From Hyphomicrobiales bacterium (GTDB lineage Bacteria > Pseudomonadota > Alphaproteobacteria > Rhizobiales > Rhizobiaceae), in the NCBI GenBank assembly GCA_026400435.1, contig JAPLOZ010000021.1:1-42691 (forward strand): 42,691 nt of DNA. Direction: 5' to 3'. The position numbers were made by a program, and so were the translations under genes. The notes below the pieces were generated by a model. That model searched no databases. It saw only the letters and a list, made by a program, of their open reading frames with translations, and was not told the DNA's origin. Shown here piece after piece: positions 22,507-30,155 of this stretch; the stretch's first letter is position 1; each line of letters starts with the position of its first letter.

Positions 22507-24072
22507 ATGTACAGGCTCGACATTCCTGACCGCCTCAACCTTGCGCACCACTGCCTGGGTCGCAATGCCATGGCGACGCCCGACAAGATCGCCCTGATCG
22601 TCGTCACCGATGCGGCGAGGCCCGACCTCGCTGAGCGCTGGACCTACCGCGAACTCGACACGGCGGTGCGCCGTGCTGCCGCCGGACTGCTCGCGCAAGG
22701 CCTTGTCGCCGGCGACCGGATCTTGCTGCGGCTGCCCAACACCAGCGACTACGCCCTGCTGTTTCTCGGCGCGATCTCGGCAGGAATGGTGCCGGTCCCG
22801 ATTTCCACCCAACTGACGGAACGGGAAGCGGCATTCCTGCTTGAGGATTCGGGCGCGGCAGCAATCGCGCAGACCGGTTCGCCTCGGCTGCCGGCGCCCG
22901 AAACCTGCATGATCCTCGACGAGAGGGCGATCGCGCGCCTCAAGGCCGCCGCGCCGCAGCCAGGCCATGCCGATACGTTGGCCGAGGCTCCCGCCTACAT
23001 GATCTACACCTCGGGCACGACGACCAGGCCAAAGGGCGTGATTCATGCGCACCGGACTGTCGTGGGTCGGGTACCAATGCATCGCGACTGGCAGGGTTTG
23101 ACCGGCGACGACGTGATGCTGCATGCCGGCGCCTTCAACTGGAGCTATACGCTCGGTGTCGGCCTGATCGATCCCTGGTCCTGCGGCGCAACTGCGGTGC
23201 TCTACAACGGCCCGAAAGACATCGAGGCGTGGCCAGTCCTGATCGAAGCGGTTGGCGCGACGCTGTTCGCCGCGGTGCCGTCGCTCTACCGGCAGATGCT
23301 GAAATACTGCGACTTCGACAACGATCGCCTCGTGACGCTGCGCCACGGTCTGGCGGCAGGCGAGGCGCTCAGCCCGGCCCTGCTCGAGAGCTGGCGGGCG
23401 GCCACGGGCAAGCAACTCTACGAAGCCTTCGGCATGAGCGAATGCTCGACGTTCATCTCTAACGGGGCAGGCACGCCGGTAAGGCCCGGCAGCCCGGGCA
23501 AGCCGCAGGGTGGCCGGCGCGTCGCGATTCTGCCGCTGTCGGGCTCCGACCAACCGGTCGCGCCGGGCGAAGTGGGGCTGCTTGCCATCCACCGCGAGGA
23601 ACCGGGCCTGATGCTCGGCTACTGGCGGCGCCCCGACGAAGAGCGGCGCGTTTTCCTTGGCGACTGGTTTGCCGGCGGCGACCTGGCCGCCTTCGATCAG
23701 GACGGCTATGTCTGGTTTCACGGACGCGCCGACGACATGATGAATGCCGGCGGCTTCCGGGTGTCTCCGCTGGAAGTCGAGGAGACCCTTTCGGTCTGCC
23801 CCGGCATCGCGGAAATCGCCGTGGCCGAACGGCGGGTGCGCGACGATGTCAGCGTTATCGTGGCCTACGTCGTTCGACAGGACGGCGCAGGCGTGGCGGC
23901 CGGGGACATAGCGGCGATCGCCGAAAGGTACCTGGCGTCCTACAAGCGGCCAAGGCAGATATTCTTTGTGCCTGGCCTGCCGCGCAGCGCCAACGGCAAG
24001 CTGCTGCGCCGCGATCTTGCCCTGCTTGAAGTGGATGTGTCCCCGACCCCAGGAGCGCCTTCAGGCGCCTGA
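22507..24072 (+). CDS. AMP-forming acyl-CoA ligase (benzoate-CoA-ligase-like)
   Basis: A 521-residue adenylate-forming enzyme. Motifs: YTSGTTTRPKGV (P-loop A3, about 162-173), FNWSYTLGVGL, YEAFGMSECS (A5), GRADDMMNAGGFRVSPLEVEE (hinge region A8, about 410-430) and SANGKLLRRD with the catalytic Lys near the C-terminus. Such proteins activate a carboxylate with ATP and CoA. The sequence pattern resembles ligases for benzoate and small organic acids more than long-chain acids. Last gene of the operon led by the tartrate-dehydrogenase-like gene, so it probably activates the acid made by that set for the hotdog hydratases and CoA transferases encoded nearby. Confidence 0.9.
   Translation: MYRLDIPDRLNLAHHCLGRNAMATPDKIALIVVTDAARPDLAERWTYRELDTAVRRAAAGLLAQGLVAGDRILLRLPNTSDYALLFLGAISAGMVPVPISTQLTEREAAFLLEDSGAAAIAQTGSPRLPAPETCMILDERAIARLKAAAPQPGHADTLAEAPAYMIYTSGTTTRPKGVIHAHRTVVGRVPMHRDWQGLTGDDVMLHAGAFNWSYTLGVGLIDPWSCGATAVLYNGPKDIEAWPVLIEAVGATLFAAVPSLYRQMLKYCDFDNDRLVTLRHGLAAGEALSPALLESWRAATGKQLYEAFGMSECSTFISNGAGTPVRPGSPGKPQGGRRVAILPLSGSDQPVAPGEVGLLAIHREEPGLMLGYWRRPDEERRVFLGDWFAGGDLAAFDQDGYVWFHGRADDMMNAGGFRVSPLEVEETLSVCPGIAEIAVAERRVRDDVSVIVAYVVRQDGAGVAAGDIAAIAERYLASYKRPRQIFFVPGLPRSANGKLLRRDLALLEVDVSPTPGAPSGA
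24051..24070. terminator. Bidirectional hairpin between convergent genes
   Basis: GCGCC (24055-24059) pairs with GGCGC (24064-24068) around TTCA, with an outer AGG/CCT extension. It lies at the very end of the ligase gene and just beyond the CoA-transferase stop. It is weak on its own, but in the right place for both operons. Confidence 0.45.
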
Positions 24073-24081
24073 GCGGTTTGG

Positions 24082-25269
24082 CTATTCTTCGGGCTGCTTG
24101 CCAACGGTCGCGAAGCGGGCGAGCACCTCTTTGGTGTCGGCGTCGAAAGCCTTGCCAGGGTGGCGCAGGCGTCCGGGAGTCTTGGACATCCGGGCAACCA
24201 CGTCCTGCATCACGACGCCGCCCACTTCGGCGATCATGCCGCGCGCCCGGAAATGTTCGTCGGCAAAGATGTCCTTCATGTCCAGCACTTTGGCGATCGC
24301 CGCGTCGACTCGGCGGAATTCGCGCAACACCTCTTCCGATGGACGTTCTGCAACCCATGCGGCGACATACGCCTCGAGGGCTTCGCGGTTCTGGCTCCGG
24401 GCCTGGAAGCTCGAGAAACGCTCGTCATCGCCAAGACCGATCAGAGCAAGCACGCGTCGCGCCACTGAATCCGACGAGCTGGAAATCGCGACCCATACCC
24501 CGTCGGCGCATCGGTAGGTGCCGCGCGGTACGGTGTAGGGAATGCCGGCGCCGAGCCGCGGCTGCAGATATCCCATATGAGCGTAGGCCGAGGGCAGGGG
24601 CCCCATGATCTGGAACATCGAGTTGAGCAGGCTGACGTCGATCGTCTGCCCTTCGCCGGTCCGTTCGGCATGGCGAAGGGCCGCGAGCGCCGCGAACGCG
24701 CCGACCAGCGCGGTCACTTCGTCAGTCATGGCGATGGGGGGCAAAAGCGGCGGGCCGCCGGCTTCCCCCAGCAGCCCCGAGAAACCGCTCATCGCTTCGG
24801 CGATCGTGGCAAAACCCGGATGCATGGCATATGGACCGTCCTGCCCAAATCCGGTTACCCGCAGCACCACCAGTCTGGGATTTCGGCGCAGCAGTTCGAC
24901 GGGACCGAACCCGAGCGCTTCGAGCTTGCCTGGGCGCATGTTCTCGATGAGTATGTCGGCATCCTGCAGCAGCGACCACAGGCCTGCCTTGCCTTCGGCC
25001 GTCTTGAGGTCGAGCGCGATAACCTGCTTGTTGCGGTTGACGAGCTTCCAGAAATAGGAATCGGTCTCGCCCGGTCCCGTCCAGCCCATGCGCCTTGTCG
25101 GATCGCCGCCCGGACCTTCCACCTTGATGACCTCGGCCCCGAAATCAGCGAGGTATCGCCCTGCGCCCGGCCCGGCAACCACGGTAGCGAGTTCGACGAC
25201 GCGCACGCCTTCGAGTGCACCCTTGCTGGTCCCGTCGGCCTGCGTCGACGAAGCGGGCTTTTCCATCAT
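24082..25269 (-). CDS. Family III (CaiB/BaiF) CoA transferase
   Basis: A 395-residue class III CoA transferase. Motifs: LEGVRVVELATVVAGPGAGRYLADFGAEVIKVE at the N-terminus, NRNKQVIALDLKT, and PIAMTDEVTALVGAFAALAALRHAERTGEGQTIDVSLLNSM, where the Asp of TDE aligns with the catalytic Asp that forms the acyl anhydride. ATGA overlap with the MaoC gene upstream (its stop lies in this start) and GGAAGGACCC before the ATG. In pathways such as itaconate degradation a CaiB-type transferase works with a MaoC-type hydratase; the same pair occurs here. Donor and acceptor are unknown. It is convergent with the acyl-CoA ligase. Confidence 0.9.
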   Translation of the reverse strand: MMEKPASSTQADGTSKGALEGVRVVELATVVAGPGAGRYLADFGAEVIKVEGPGGDPTRRMGWTGPGETDSYFWKLVNRNKQVIALDLKTAEGKAGLWSLLQDADILIENMRPGKLEALGFGPVELLRRNPRLVVLRVTGFGQDGPYAMHPGFATIAEAMSGFSGLLGEAGGPPLLPPIAMTDEVTALVGAFAALAALRHAERTGEGQTIDVSLLNSMFQIMGPLPSAYAHMGYLQPRLGAGIPYTVPRGTYRCADGVWVAISSSSDSVARRVLALIGLGDDERFSSFQARSQNREALEAYVAAWVAERPSEEVLREFRRVDAAIAKVLDMKDIFADEHFRARGMIAEVGGVVMQDVVARMSKTPGRLRHPGKAFDADTKEVLARFATVGKQPEE

Positions 25270-25757
25270 GGGTCCTTCCCGGGGCGCAGTGGCAAAAGGA
25301 CCGAGCGTGTGAACGTGCAGACCTTGAGCCCATCCTGATTGAAGCCGTCGGTGCGCACGGTCAGGATGCCTTGCCCGGGCCTCGACCCGGAACGGCGCGT
25401 GCCCAGCACTTCCGTTTCTCCATAAAGCGTGTCGCCGTGGAACAGCGGCGCGACATGGCGCAGATCGCTGACCCCGAGATTGGCGATCGCGCGTCCCGAA
25501 ATGTCCGGGACGCTCATGCCGAGCAGCAGCGAGTAGATGTAGGTGCCGACGACGACGTTTCGTCCGCTGGGCATCTCGGTTTTCGCGAAATGGCGGTCGA
25601 TATGCAGCGGGCTCGCGGCCATCGTCAGCAGACAGAAGAGGTGGTCGTCCGCTTCGGTGACGGTCTTGCCAGGCCAGTGCTTGAACACCTCGCCTGTCTC
25701 GAATTCGTCGAGATAGCGACCGAACCTCTCTTCTCTGGCCGAATGGACCGCGGGCAT
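25266..25757 (-). CDS. MaoC-type hotdog hydratase
   Basis: A 163-residue single-hotdog enoyl-CoA hydratase-like protein. The hydratase segment is TEADDHLFCLLTMAASPLHIDRHFA; the usual Asn before Pro-x-His is Ser here, as in several mesaconyl-/itaconyl-CoA hydratase relatives. Downstream come NLGVSDLRHVAPLFHGDTLYGETEVL, very typical of this group. The start at 25757 lies 1 base after the stop of the lipoyl-domain gene, with GAGG in front. Operon lipoyl domain, hydratase, CoA transferase. Likely hydrates an alpha,beta-unsaturated (possibly methyl-branched dicarboxylic) acyl-CoA. Confidence 0.87.
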   Translation of the reverse strand: MPAVHSAREERFGRYLDEFETGEVFKHWPGKTVTEADDHLFCLLTMAASPLHIDRHFAKTEMPSGRNVVVGTYIYSLLLGMSVPDISGRAIANLGVSDLRHVAPLFHGDTLYGETEVLGTRRSGSRPGQGILTVRTDGFNQDGLKVCTFTRSVLLPLRPGKDP

Positions 25758-25758
25758 G

Positions 25759-25995
25759 TCAGACCTCGAGCACCATGGTCGGCGCCCCAGTTCGCACGTC
25801 GTCGCCGACGGCAATCTTGACCTCGACTACGGTTCCAGCAAATGGCGCGGGGACCTCGACTTGCGTCTTGTCGGTTTCAACGACGAACAGGGTCTGGCCT
25901 TCGGTCACCTTGGCGCCAACCTGGGCCTGGATTTCGCTGATGACTACTTCGTCGACAGCGTCGCCAACCTTGGGCATCTTTAGCGTGGAACGCAT
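25759..25995 (-). CDS. Free-standing lipoyl-domain protein (78 aa)
   Basis: A 78-residue protein consisting of one biotinyl/lipoyl hammerhead domain: MRSTLKMPKVGDAVDEV, then FVVETDKTQVEVPAPFAGTV, where the Lys of ETDKT is the expected lipoylation site. A biotin carrier would show MKM instead. GGAGA precedes the ATG at 25995. E2 proteins normally carry this domain fused to a subunit-binding and a catalytic core domain; both are absent and the gene ends cleanly. It could serve the E1 alpha/beta encoded at 30156-32194 or the AceE-like E1 at the right edge, as a mobile acyl carrier. That partnership is inferred. First gene of the lipoyl, MaoC, CaiB unit. Confidence 0.88.
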   Translation of the reverse strand: MRSTLKMPKVGDAVDEVVISEIQAQVGAKVTEGQTLFVVETDKTQVEVPAPFAGTVVEVKIAVGDDVRTGAPTMVLEV

Positions 25996-26145
25996 CTTCA
26001 ATTCTCCGTCTGAAGGGTGGGGTCTGAGGGTACTCCGCCCTTCGCCAGCAGCGCTGTGCAAAGATCGGAAGGGTGGTTGATACACCCTGTCCTTCGATGC
26101 CAGATACCGGCGGTTCCGCCAAGGCCACAGACGCCGCGATTGCCC

Positions 26146-26162
26146 GAAAAACGCTTTGCGTT
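26146..26162 (-). terminator. Weak intrinsic terminator after the CUT1 ATPase gene
   Basis: On the minus strand AACGC-AAA-GCGTT is followed by TTTC. The stem is only 5 bases. It lies 10 bases beyond the ATPase stop and may partly separate it from the lipoyl-domain gene 175 bases downstream. A second small inverted repeat, GGCGG-TT-CCGCC, is at 26109-26120. Confidence 0.4.
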
Positions 26163-26170
26163 CAGGGGCA

Positions 26171-27343
26171 TCACAGCGCCTTTCCCGTTGCGATGTCGAA
26201 CAGATGCGTCCGCCTGCCGTCAACGATGAGATGCAGCAAGGTATCCCGCCTGGGGACTGCATCGGCATTTACGCGCAAGACCAGAAGGCGGGCCTCGGTG
26301 CGGATGAGTTCGGTTGGGTCCGATACCGCCCCGGCCGCGAAGTCGTCCGAGGTCCGAATCTTCACCGAAGAATCGCTTGGCGTCACTGCGATGAAAGACT
26401 CTGGCTCCAATTGTTCGACGAGTTCAACACGGGCCGTGAACCCGCCGCCCGTGCCGTTTTCCGCCGGTTTCCACGCAAGGTGCTCCGGCCGGATGCCGAC
26501 CACGATCCTGTCGCCGGGCCTGAGCGCGGTTGAAGCCGATCTCGGTACGACGGTCACGCGGTCGCCGCAGATATCGACGACCGCTTCGCCGTCACCAGCC
26601 TCGATAATTTCGGCCTCGACGAAATTCATCGCCGGGCTGCCTATGAATCCCGCCACGAAGATATTGGACGGCGCGTGATAAAGCGCATGCGGCGTGTCGT
26701 ACTGTTGCAGCGCACCGCGCGAAAAGACGGCGACGCGGCTTCCAAGCGTCATCGCCTCGACCTGGTCGTGCGTTACGTGGATGGTCGTGACGCCCAGCCG
26801 GGCATGCAGCCGGCTCAGTTCGGCGCGCAATTGTACGCGCAGCTTTGCGTCCAGGTTGGACAGCGGCTCATCAAGCAGGAACGCTTCCGGATTGCGCACG
26901 ATTGCGCGGCCCATCGCGACGCGCTGGCGCTGGCCCCCGGAGAGTTGCCGGGGCTTGCGGTCGAGCAGGTCTGTAAGATCGAGGATTCGTGCCGCCTCGC
27001 TGACCCGCTCGTCGATTTGCGCCTTGGAGAATTTGCGCAACTGCAAGGCAAAGGCGATATTCTCGCGCACGGTCATCTGCGGGTACAGCGCGTAGCTCTG
27101 GAACACCATGGCAATATCGCGGTCGCGCGGCGATACGTCGTTCATTGGCTTGCCGTTTATGGTGATCTCGCCCGAGGTAATCGATTCAAGCCCGGCGATC
27201 ATGCGCAGCAGCGTCGATTTTCCGCATCCGGAAGGGCCGACGAACACGACAAACTCACCGTCCTTGACGTCGAGGTCGACGGCCCGGACGGCCTCCACGG
27301 CGCCGTAGGACTTGCCGACATTCTTGAGACTGATCGACCCCAT
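26171..27343 (-). CDS. CUT1 sugar ABC transporter ATPase, MalK/UgpC type
   Basis: A 390-residue ATPase. Walker A GPSGCGKST (about 36-44), Q-loop MVFQSYALYPQMTV, signature LSGGQRQRVAMGRA, Walker B FLLDEPLSNLDAKLR and the switch His in HVTHDQVEAM, followed by a C-terminal MalK-like regulatory (TOBE/OB) domain from about residue 235 (IGIRPEHL). The start at 27343 follows GGAAGGGG. No CUT1 permease adjoins it; the matching binding protein and two permeases lie at 36829-40059 without an ATPase. The shared operator motif upstream of both supports that pairing. A single such ATPase can serve several CUT1 importers. Confidence 0.92.
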   Translation of the reverse strand: MGSISLKNVGKSYGAVEAVRAVDLDVKDGEFVVFVGPSGCGKSTLLRMIAGLESITSGEITINGKPMNDVSPRDRDIAMVFQSYALYPQMTVRENIAFALQLRKFSKAQIDERVSEAARILDLTDLLDRKPRQLSGGQRQRVAMGRAIVRNPEAFLLDEPLSNLDAKLRVQLRAELSRLHARLGVTTIHVTHDQVEAMTLGSRVAVFSRGALQQYDTPHALYHAPSNIFVAGFIGSPAMNFVEAEIIEAGDGEAVVDICGDRVTVVPRSASTALRPGDRIVVGIRPEHLAWKPAENGTGGGFTARVELVEQLEPESFIAVTPSDSSVKIRTSDDFAAGAVSDPTELIRTEARLLVLRVNADAVPRRDTLLHLIVDGRRTHLFDIATGKAL

Positions 27344-27444
27344 CGAAACCCCTTCCGGCCTGCCGATCTCCAACCCGGCCGTTGCAAGAAAAGTGCTGTT
27401 CGCCGTAGCGCCAGCGTGCGATCCTTGCGGCTAAATCGTAGGTC

Positions 27445-27473
27445 AGACTAGGCAATCGCAGTAAGCATGTCAA
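27445..27473 (-). promoter_or_regulatory. Promoter for the CUT1 ATPase gene
   Basis: On the minus strand TTGACA (27473-27468), 17 bases and TAGTCT (27450-27445) form a sigma-70 promoter. Operator box 27470-27481 overlaps its -35. Confidence 0.65.
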
Positions 27474-27503
27474 TCGTTTGACCAAATTAGATCAATCGGT
27501 TGA
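27470..27503. promoter_or_regulatory. Paired LacI-2 operators between divergent promoters
   Basis: TCAATCGTTTGA (27470-27481) and TCAATCGGTTGA (27492-27503) are near-perfect palindromes with centres 22 bases apart, two helical turns. One overlaps the -35 of the leftward promoter, the other the -35 of the rightward promoter. A matching box occurs at 36737-36748, by the operon that includes LacI repressor 2. Confidence 0.72.
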
Positions 27504-27528
27504 CCAAACAAAATTCGACGGCTATGTT
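27500..27528 (+). promoter_or_regulatory. Promoter for the enolase 3 operon
   Basis: TTGACC (27500-27505), 17 bases and TATGTT (27523-27528) precede the enolase gene at 27572. The -35 overlaps operator box 27492-27503. Confidence 0.65.
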
Positions 27529-27571
27529 CAAGTCGGTATCGGGTCAGCCGTGACCCTCTGGAGGGAGTGGC

Positions 27572-28705
27572 ATGCCAGGTTTTTCGACCATTACGGACGT
27601 CAGCGTAGCCACCATCCAGGCTCAATTGCCGGCGCCGGTGATCTTCGGCGACTGGGTGATGAAGATCCGCGAGTTTGCCACAGTGCGCGTACGCACGTCG
27701 TCTGGACACGAGGGCTGGGCGTTCACCTTGACACGAGACGGCGCCGTCGCCGAGCAGATCCGCAAGAGCATAGCGGCGGTCTACGTCGGCACCGACGTTG
27801 CCGACCGCGAGGCGACGTTCAGAACCGCAAAGGGTCGCACGTATGGCTCGCACAGTGCGGGGGTGGGCCTTCGGGCGCTCTCGATTGTCGATCTTGCCGC
27901 GTGGGATGTCGCCGCCAAGATCGCCGACAAGTCGATCGCCGAGTTTCTCGGCGGCACGGTCAAGCCGATGCCGGCAACCTGTATCATTGGCTATCCCCCG
28001 GCGATCATGCCACCGGAGAAGACAGGCCAGCAGACGGCGGAATTCTACGCAAACGGGTGGCGGCGCTTCAAGGCCCCTATGGCCGCTACCTGGGAGATTT
28101 CGGCTGCGCGGCTGCGTGCTGCGCGCAAGGCCGCGCCGGATGCCTGGCTCGGCACCGATCTGGTCTGGATGTTCAAGACCGTCGACGAGGCGGCCGCCTA
28201 TGCCAACAGCATCGCCGATATCGACATGGGCTGCATCGAGGACATTTTCCCGCCTGGCAACGCCCGCAAGCTGGCAGAACTGCGCAAGCGCGTCCCGATG
28301 CCGATCTGGCAGGGCGACGAACAGGGTGGCTCCTACTATCCGGAAGCGTTCATCCTGGCGGGGTCGGTCGACCGCGTCCGAGTCGACCTCACCTGCATGG
28401 GAGGGATAACCGGCGGCCGCGCAATCATCGACGAGTGTCTTGCCGCGAAAGTCGATTTCGGGCCGCATATGTTTCCGCATACCCACAGCCAGGTGTTCAG
28501 CGCCTGGGGGTTCGACGACAAACCGATCGAATGGGGCGTGCCCTGGACCGGCGTCCACCCCTACGACGATGCCCTGGCGCAGCCTGAGGTCGTGGCAGGC
28601 GGGCTGATGAAGCCGCTCCCGCAGGGGCCGGGCTTCGGCAAGATGATCGACAAGGAGTGGTGCCTCAGCCAGCCCCACCAGGACCCTGACCACATACTGG
28701 ACTGA
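27572..28705 (+). CDS. Divergent enolase-superfamily protein (enolase 3)
   Basis: A 377-residue mandelate-racemase-like protein. GGAGGGAG precedes the ATG. Barrel residues that can be placed: K167 (RRFKAPM, without the second Lys of K-x-K), D196 (GTDLVW), E223 (CIEDIFPP, replacing EEP), D249/E250 (QGDEQGG) and a His cluster (PHMFPHTHSQ, about 299-305). The barrel base and second metal ligands differ from enolases 1 and 2, so the reaction may differ too. It begins the operon enolase, SDR, VOC under the second operator type. It probably dehydrates or epimerises a sugar acid imported by the CUT1 system. Confidence 0.83.
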   Translation: MPGFSTITDVSVATIQAQLPAPVIFGDWVMKIREFATVRVRTSSGHEGWAFTLTRDGAVAEQIRKSIAAVYVGTDVADREATFRTAKGRTYGSHSAGVGLRALSIVDLAAWDVAAKIADKSIAEFLGGTVKPMPATCIIGYPPAIMPPEKTGQQTAEFYANGWRRFKAPMAATWEISAARLRAARKAAPDAWLGTDLVWMFKTVDEAAAYANSIADIDMGCIEDIFPPGNARKLAELRKRVPMPIWQGDEQGGSYYPEAFILAGSVDRVRVDLTCMGGITGGRAIIDECLAAKVDFGPHMFPHTHSQVFSAWGFDDKPIEWGVPWTGVHPYDDALAQPEVVAGGLMKPLPQGPGFGKMIDKEWCLSQPHQDPDHILD

Positions 28706-28741
28706 ACGCTGGGCGCTGACCACCAGCAGCGAGAGACGAAA

Positions 28742-29539
28742 ATGACGGACGAACCGACTGTCCCCCAAGGCTATGCAACCACGCTTTTCGACCTGGCGGG
28801 GCGTGTGGCGGTCGTCACCGGTGGCGGCAGCGGTTTGGGCGCGGCTATCGCGATCGGCTACGCGCAGTTGGGCGTGACGGTCGTCGTCGCCGACGTCAAT
28901 GCTGCCGGTGCCGAGGCAACGCGCGCCACCATCGCCGAGCAGGGCGGCCAGGCGACCGTCGCCATGCTTGACGTAACCAGCAGGGACCAGTGCTTCGCGC
29001 TTGCCGACGCCGTGAAGCGCGACCACGGTCGCGTCGACATCCTGGTCAACAGCGCCGGTTCCGCGTTCCGTTCCCCGGCCGAGGATTTCCCCGAGGACAA
29101 GTTCAACTTCATTCTCGATCTCAACCTGAAAGGCACCTACTTCTGCTGCCAGGCGTTCGGCGGCGTCATGCTTGGCCAGCGCAAGGGCAGCATCATCAAC
29201 ATTGCGTCGATAGGTTCCTTCGTCGGCTATCCATGGGCCAGCGCCTACCTCGCATCGAAGGGCGGGGTGCTGCAGGTCACCAAGGGGCTGGCGTTGGAGT
29301 GGCGCGACCGTGGGGTTCGGGTCAACGGCATCGGACCTACCCTGATGGAATCGCCGCTGACCAAAGCTGCCGGTTCGACCACCTCGATCACCGCCGACTT
29401 TATCAAGGCGCGCATGTTGCGACCGCGCCTCGGCCTGCCCAAGGAACTCATCGGCACCGCGGTGTTTCTTGCCAGCGACGCCTCCGAACTCGTCACCGGC
29501 CACATCGTGATGTGCGACGATGGATACCTCACCGCCTGA
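28742..29539 (+). CDS. Short-chain dehydrogenase/reductase in enolase 3 operon
   Basis: A 265-residue SDR preceded by a GAGAG ribosome site. Motifs: VVTGGGSGLGAA (about 24-35), VADVNAAGA after beta-2 (Asp, NAD+), LVNSAGSAF, NIASIG for the catalytic Ser, AYLASKGG (Y-x3-K) and HIVMCDDGYLTA at the end. The N-terminal extension of about 20 residues (TVPQGYATTLFDLAG) is common in sugar-alcohol and gluconate-type SDRs of rhizobia. Between enolase 3 and a VOC gene, it probably oxidises or reduces the same carbon skeleton. Confidence 0.87.
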   Translation: MTDEPTVPQGYATTLFDLAGRVAVVTGGGSGLGAAIAIGYAQLGVTVVVADVNAAGAEATRATIAEQGGQATVAMLDVTSRDQCFALADAVKRDHGRVDILVNSAGSAFRSPAEDFPEDKFNFILDLNLKGTYFCCQAFGGVMLGQRKGSIINIASIGSFVGYPWASAYLASKGGVLQVTKGLALEWRDRGVRVNGIGPTLMESPLTKAAGSTTSITADFIKARMLRPRLGLPKELIGTAVFLASDASELVTGHIVMCDDGYLTA

Positions 29540-29583
29540 ACAGCCCGGCTCGGGGATGCGAGCGATAGTTGTCGGAGATCGAA

Positions 29584-30057
29584 TTGGCAAGAATTACGAA
29601 GGCCCACCACACCGGGTTCACCGTGCGATCGCTCGACCGCTCGATCGCCTTCTACCGTGACGTTCTCGGTTTCGAACTGGCGTTTCGCTGGAACCCGCAG
29701 GCCGCCTACATCCGCGAACTGGTTGGCTATCCCGATGTCGATCTGCACGGCGCCATCCTGCGCCTGCCGGGCACCGATGTCTGCCTCGAACTCCTGGAAT
29801 ACCGCAATGTCGAGCAGACGCCGGTCGATATGCGCAACGGCAATGTCGGCAACGGCCACATTGCCTTCAACGTCGACGATCTCATGCCGTTTTACGAGAG
29901 AATGAAGGCGCTGGGCGTCGAATCGGTCTCGGCTCCGGTGACGCCGACGATCGGGCCGAACAAGGGCGGAAAGGCCGTCTATCTGATCGACCCCGACGGT
30001 TTTCGCGTCGAACTCATCGAGAGCGCACAGGCCTTCGGAAGCTATAAGCCGGAATGA
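29584..30057 (+). CDS. VOC-superfamily (glyoxalase-like) protein 2
   Basis: A 157-residue vicinal-oxygen-chelate protein. The TTG at 29584 is preferred over a TTG at 29569 because GGAG (29574-29577) lies 6 bases before it. Metal ligands: H (AHHTGFTV), E (CLELLEY), H (NGHIAFNV) and E (RVELIES). It resembles the VOC gene at 20405 in length and ligand pattern (both share Y-x2-LxGYP and LLxY segments), so the two regulons contain parallel enzymes. A metal-dependent isomerase, epimerase or lyase function is likely. Last gene of the enolase 3 operon, immediately before the E1 operon promoter. Confidence 0.82.
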   Translation: MARITKAHHTGFTVRSLDRSIAFYRDVLGFELAFRWNPQAAYIRELVGYPDVDLHGAILRLPGTDVCLELLEYRNVEQTPVDMRNGNVGNGHIAFNVDDLMPFYERMKALGVESVSAPVTPTIGPNKGGKAVYLIDPDGFRVELIESAQAFGSYKPE

Positions 30058-30072
30058 TGAAATTTCAGAATA

Positions 30073-30107
30073 AAAACGTTTCCAAATTTGTCTTCGTGCG
30101 GTAGCTT
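30073..30107 (+). promoter_or_regulatory. LacI-1-type operator and tentative promoter of the E1 operon
   Basis: AAAACGTTTC (30073-30082) matches the GAAACGTTTT form of the LacI-1 operator on the other strand. A tentative promoter TTTCCA (30079-30084), 17 bases, TAGCTT (30102-30107) overlaps it. The operator is clearer than the promoter. AAATTT flanks the box on both sides (30060-30065 and 30084-30089). Confidence 0.5.
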
Positions 30108-30155
30108 CGCGCTCTGCACCGAATGGCCGGAACTGCGCTTTGGGAGGTCTGAACT

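Noticed and set aside
20872..23721. A 949-codon open frame on the minus strand
   Set aside because: It runs antisense across a VOC end, two SDRs and most of a ligase that all have clear motifs. Its translation is Arg/His/Ala-rich without any recognisable domain; long antisense frames are common in GC-rich DNA.
25759..25995. Biotin carboxyl carrier protein
   Set aside because: The modified Lys sits in ETDKT, the lipoyl-type context; the MKM motif of biotin carriers is absent and no carboxylase subunit is nearby.
27470..29590. A 706-codon open frame on the minus strand
   Set aside because: It is antisense to enolase 3 and an SDR, covers their promoter and operators, and shows no family motif.
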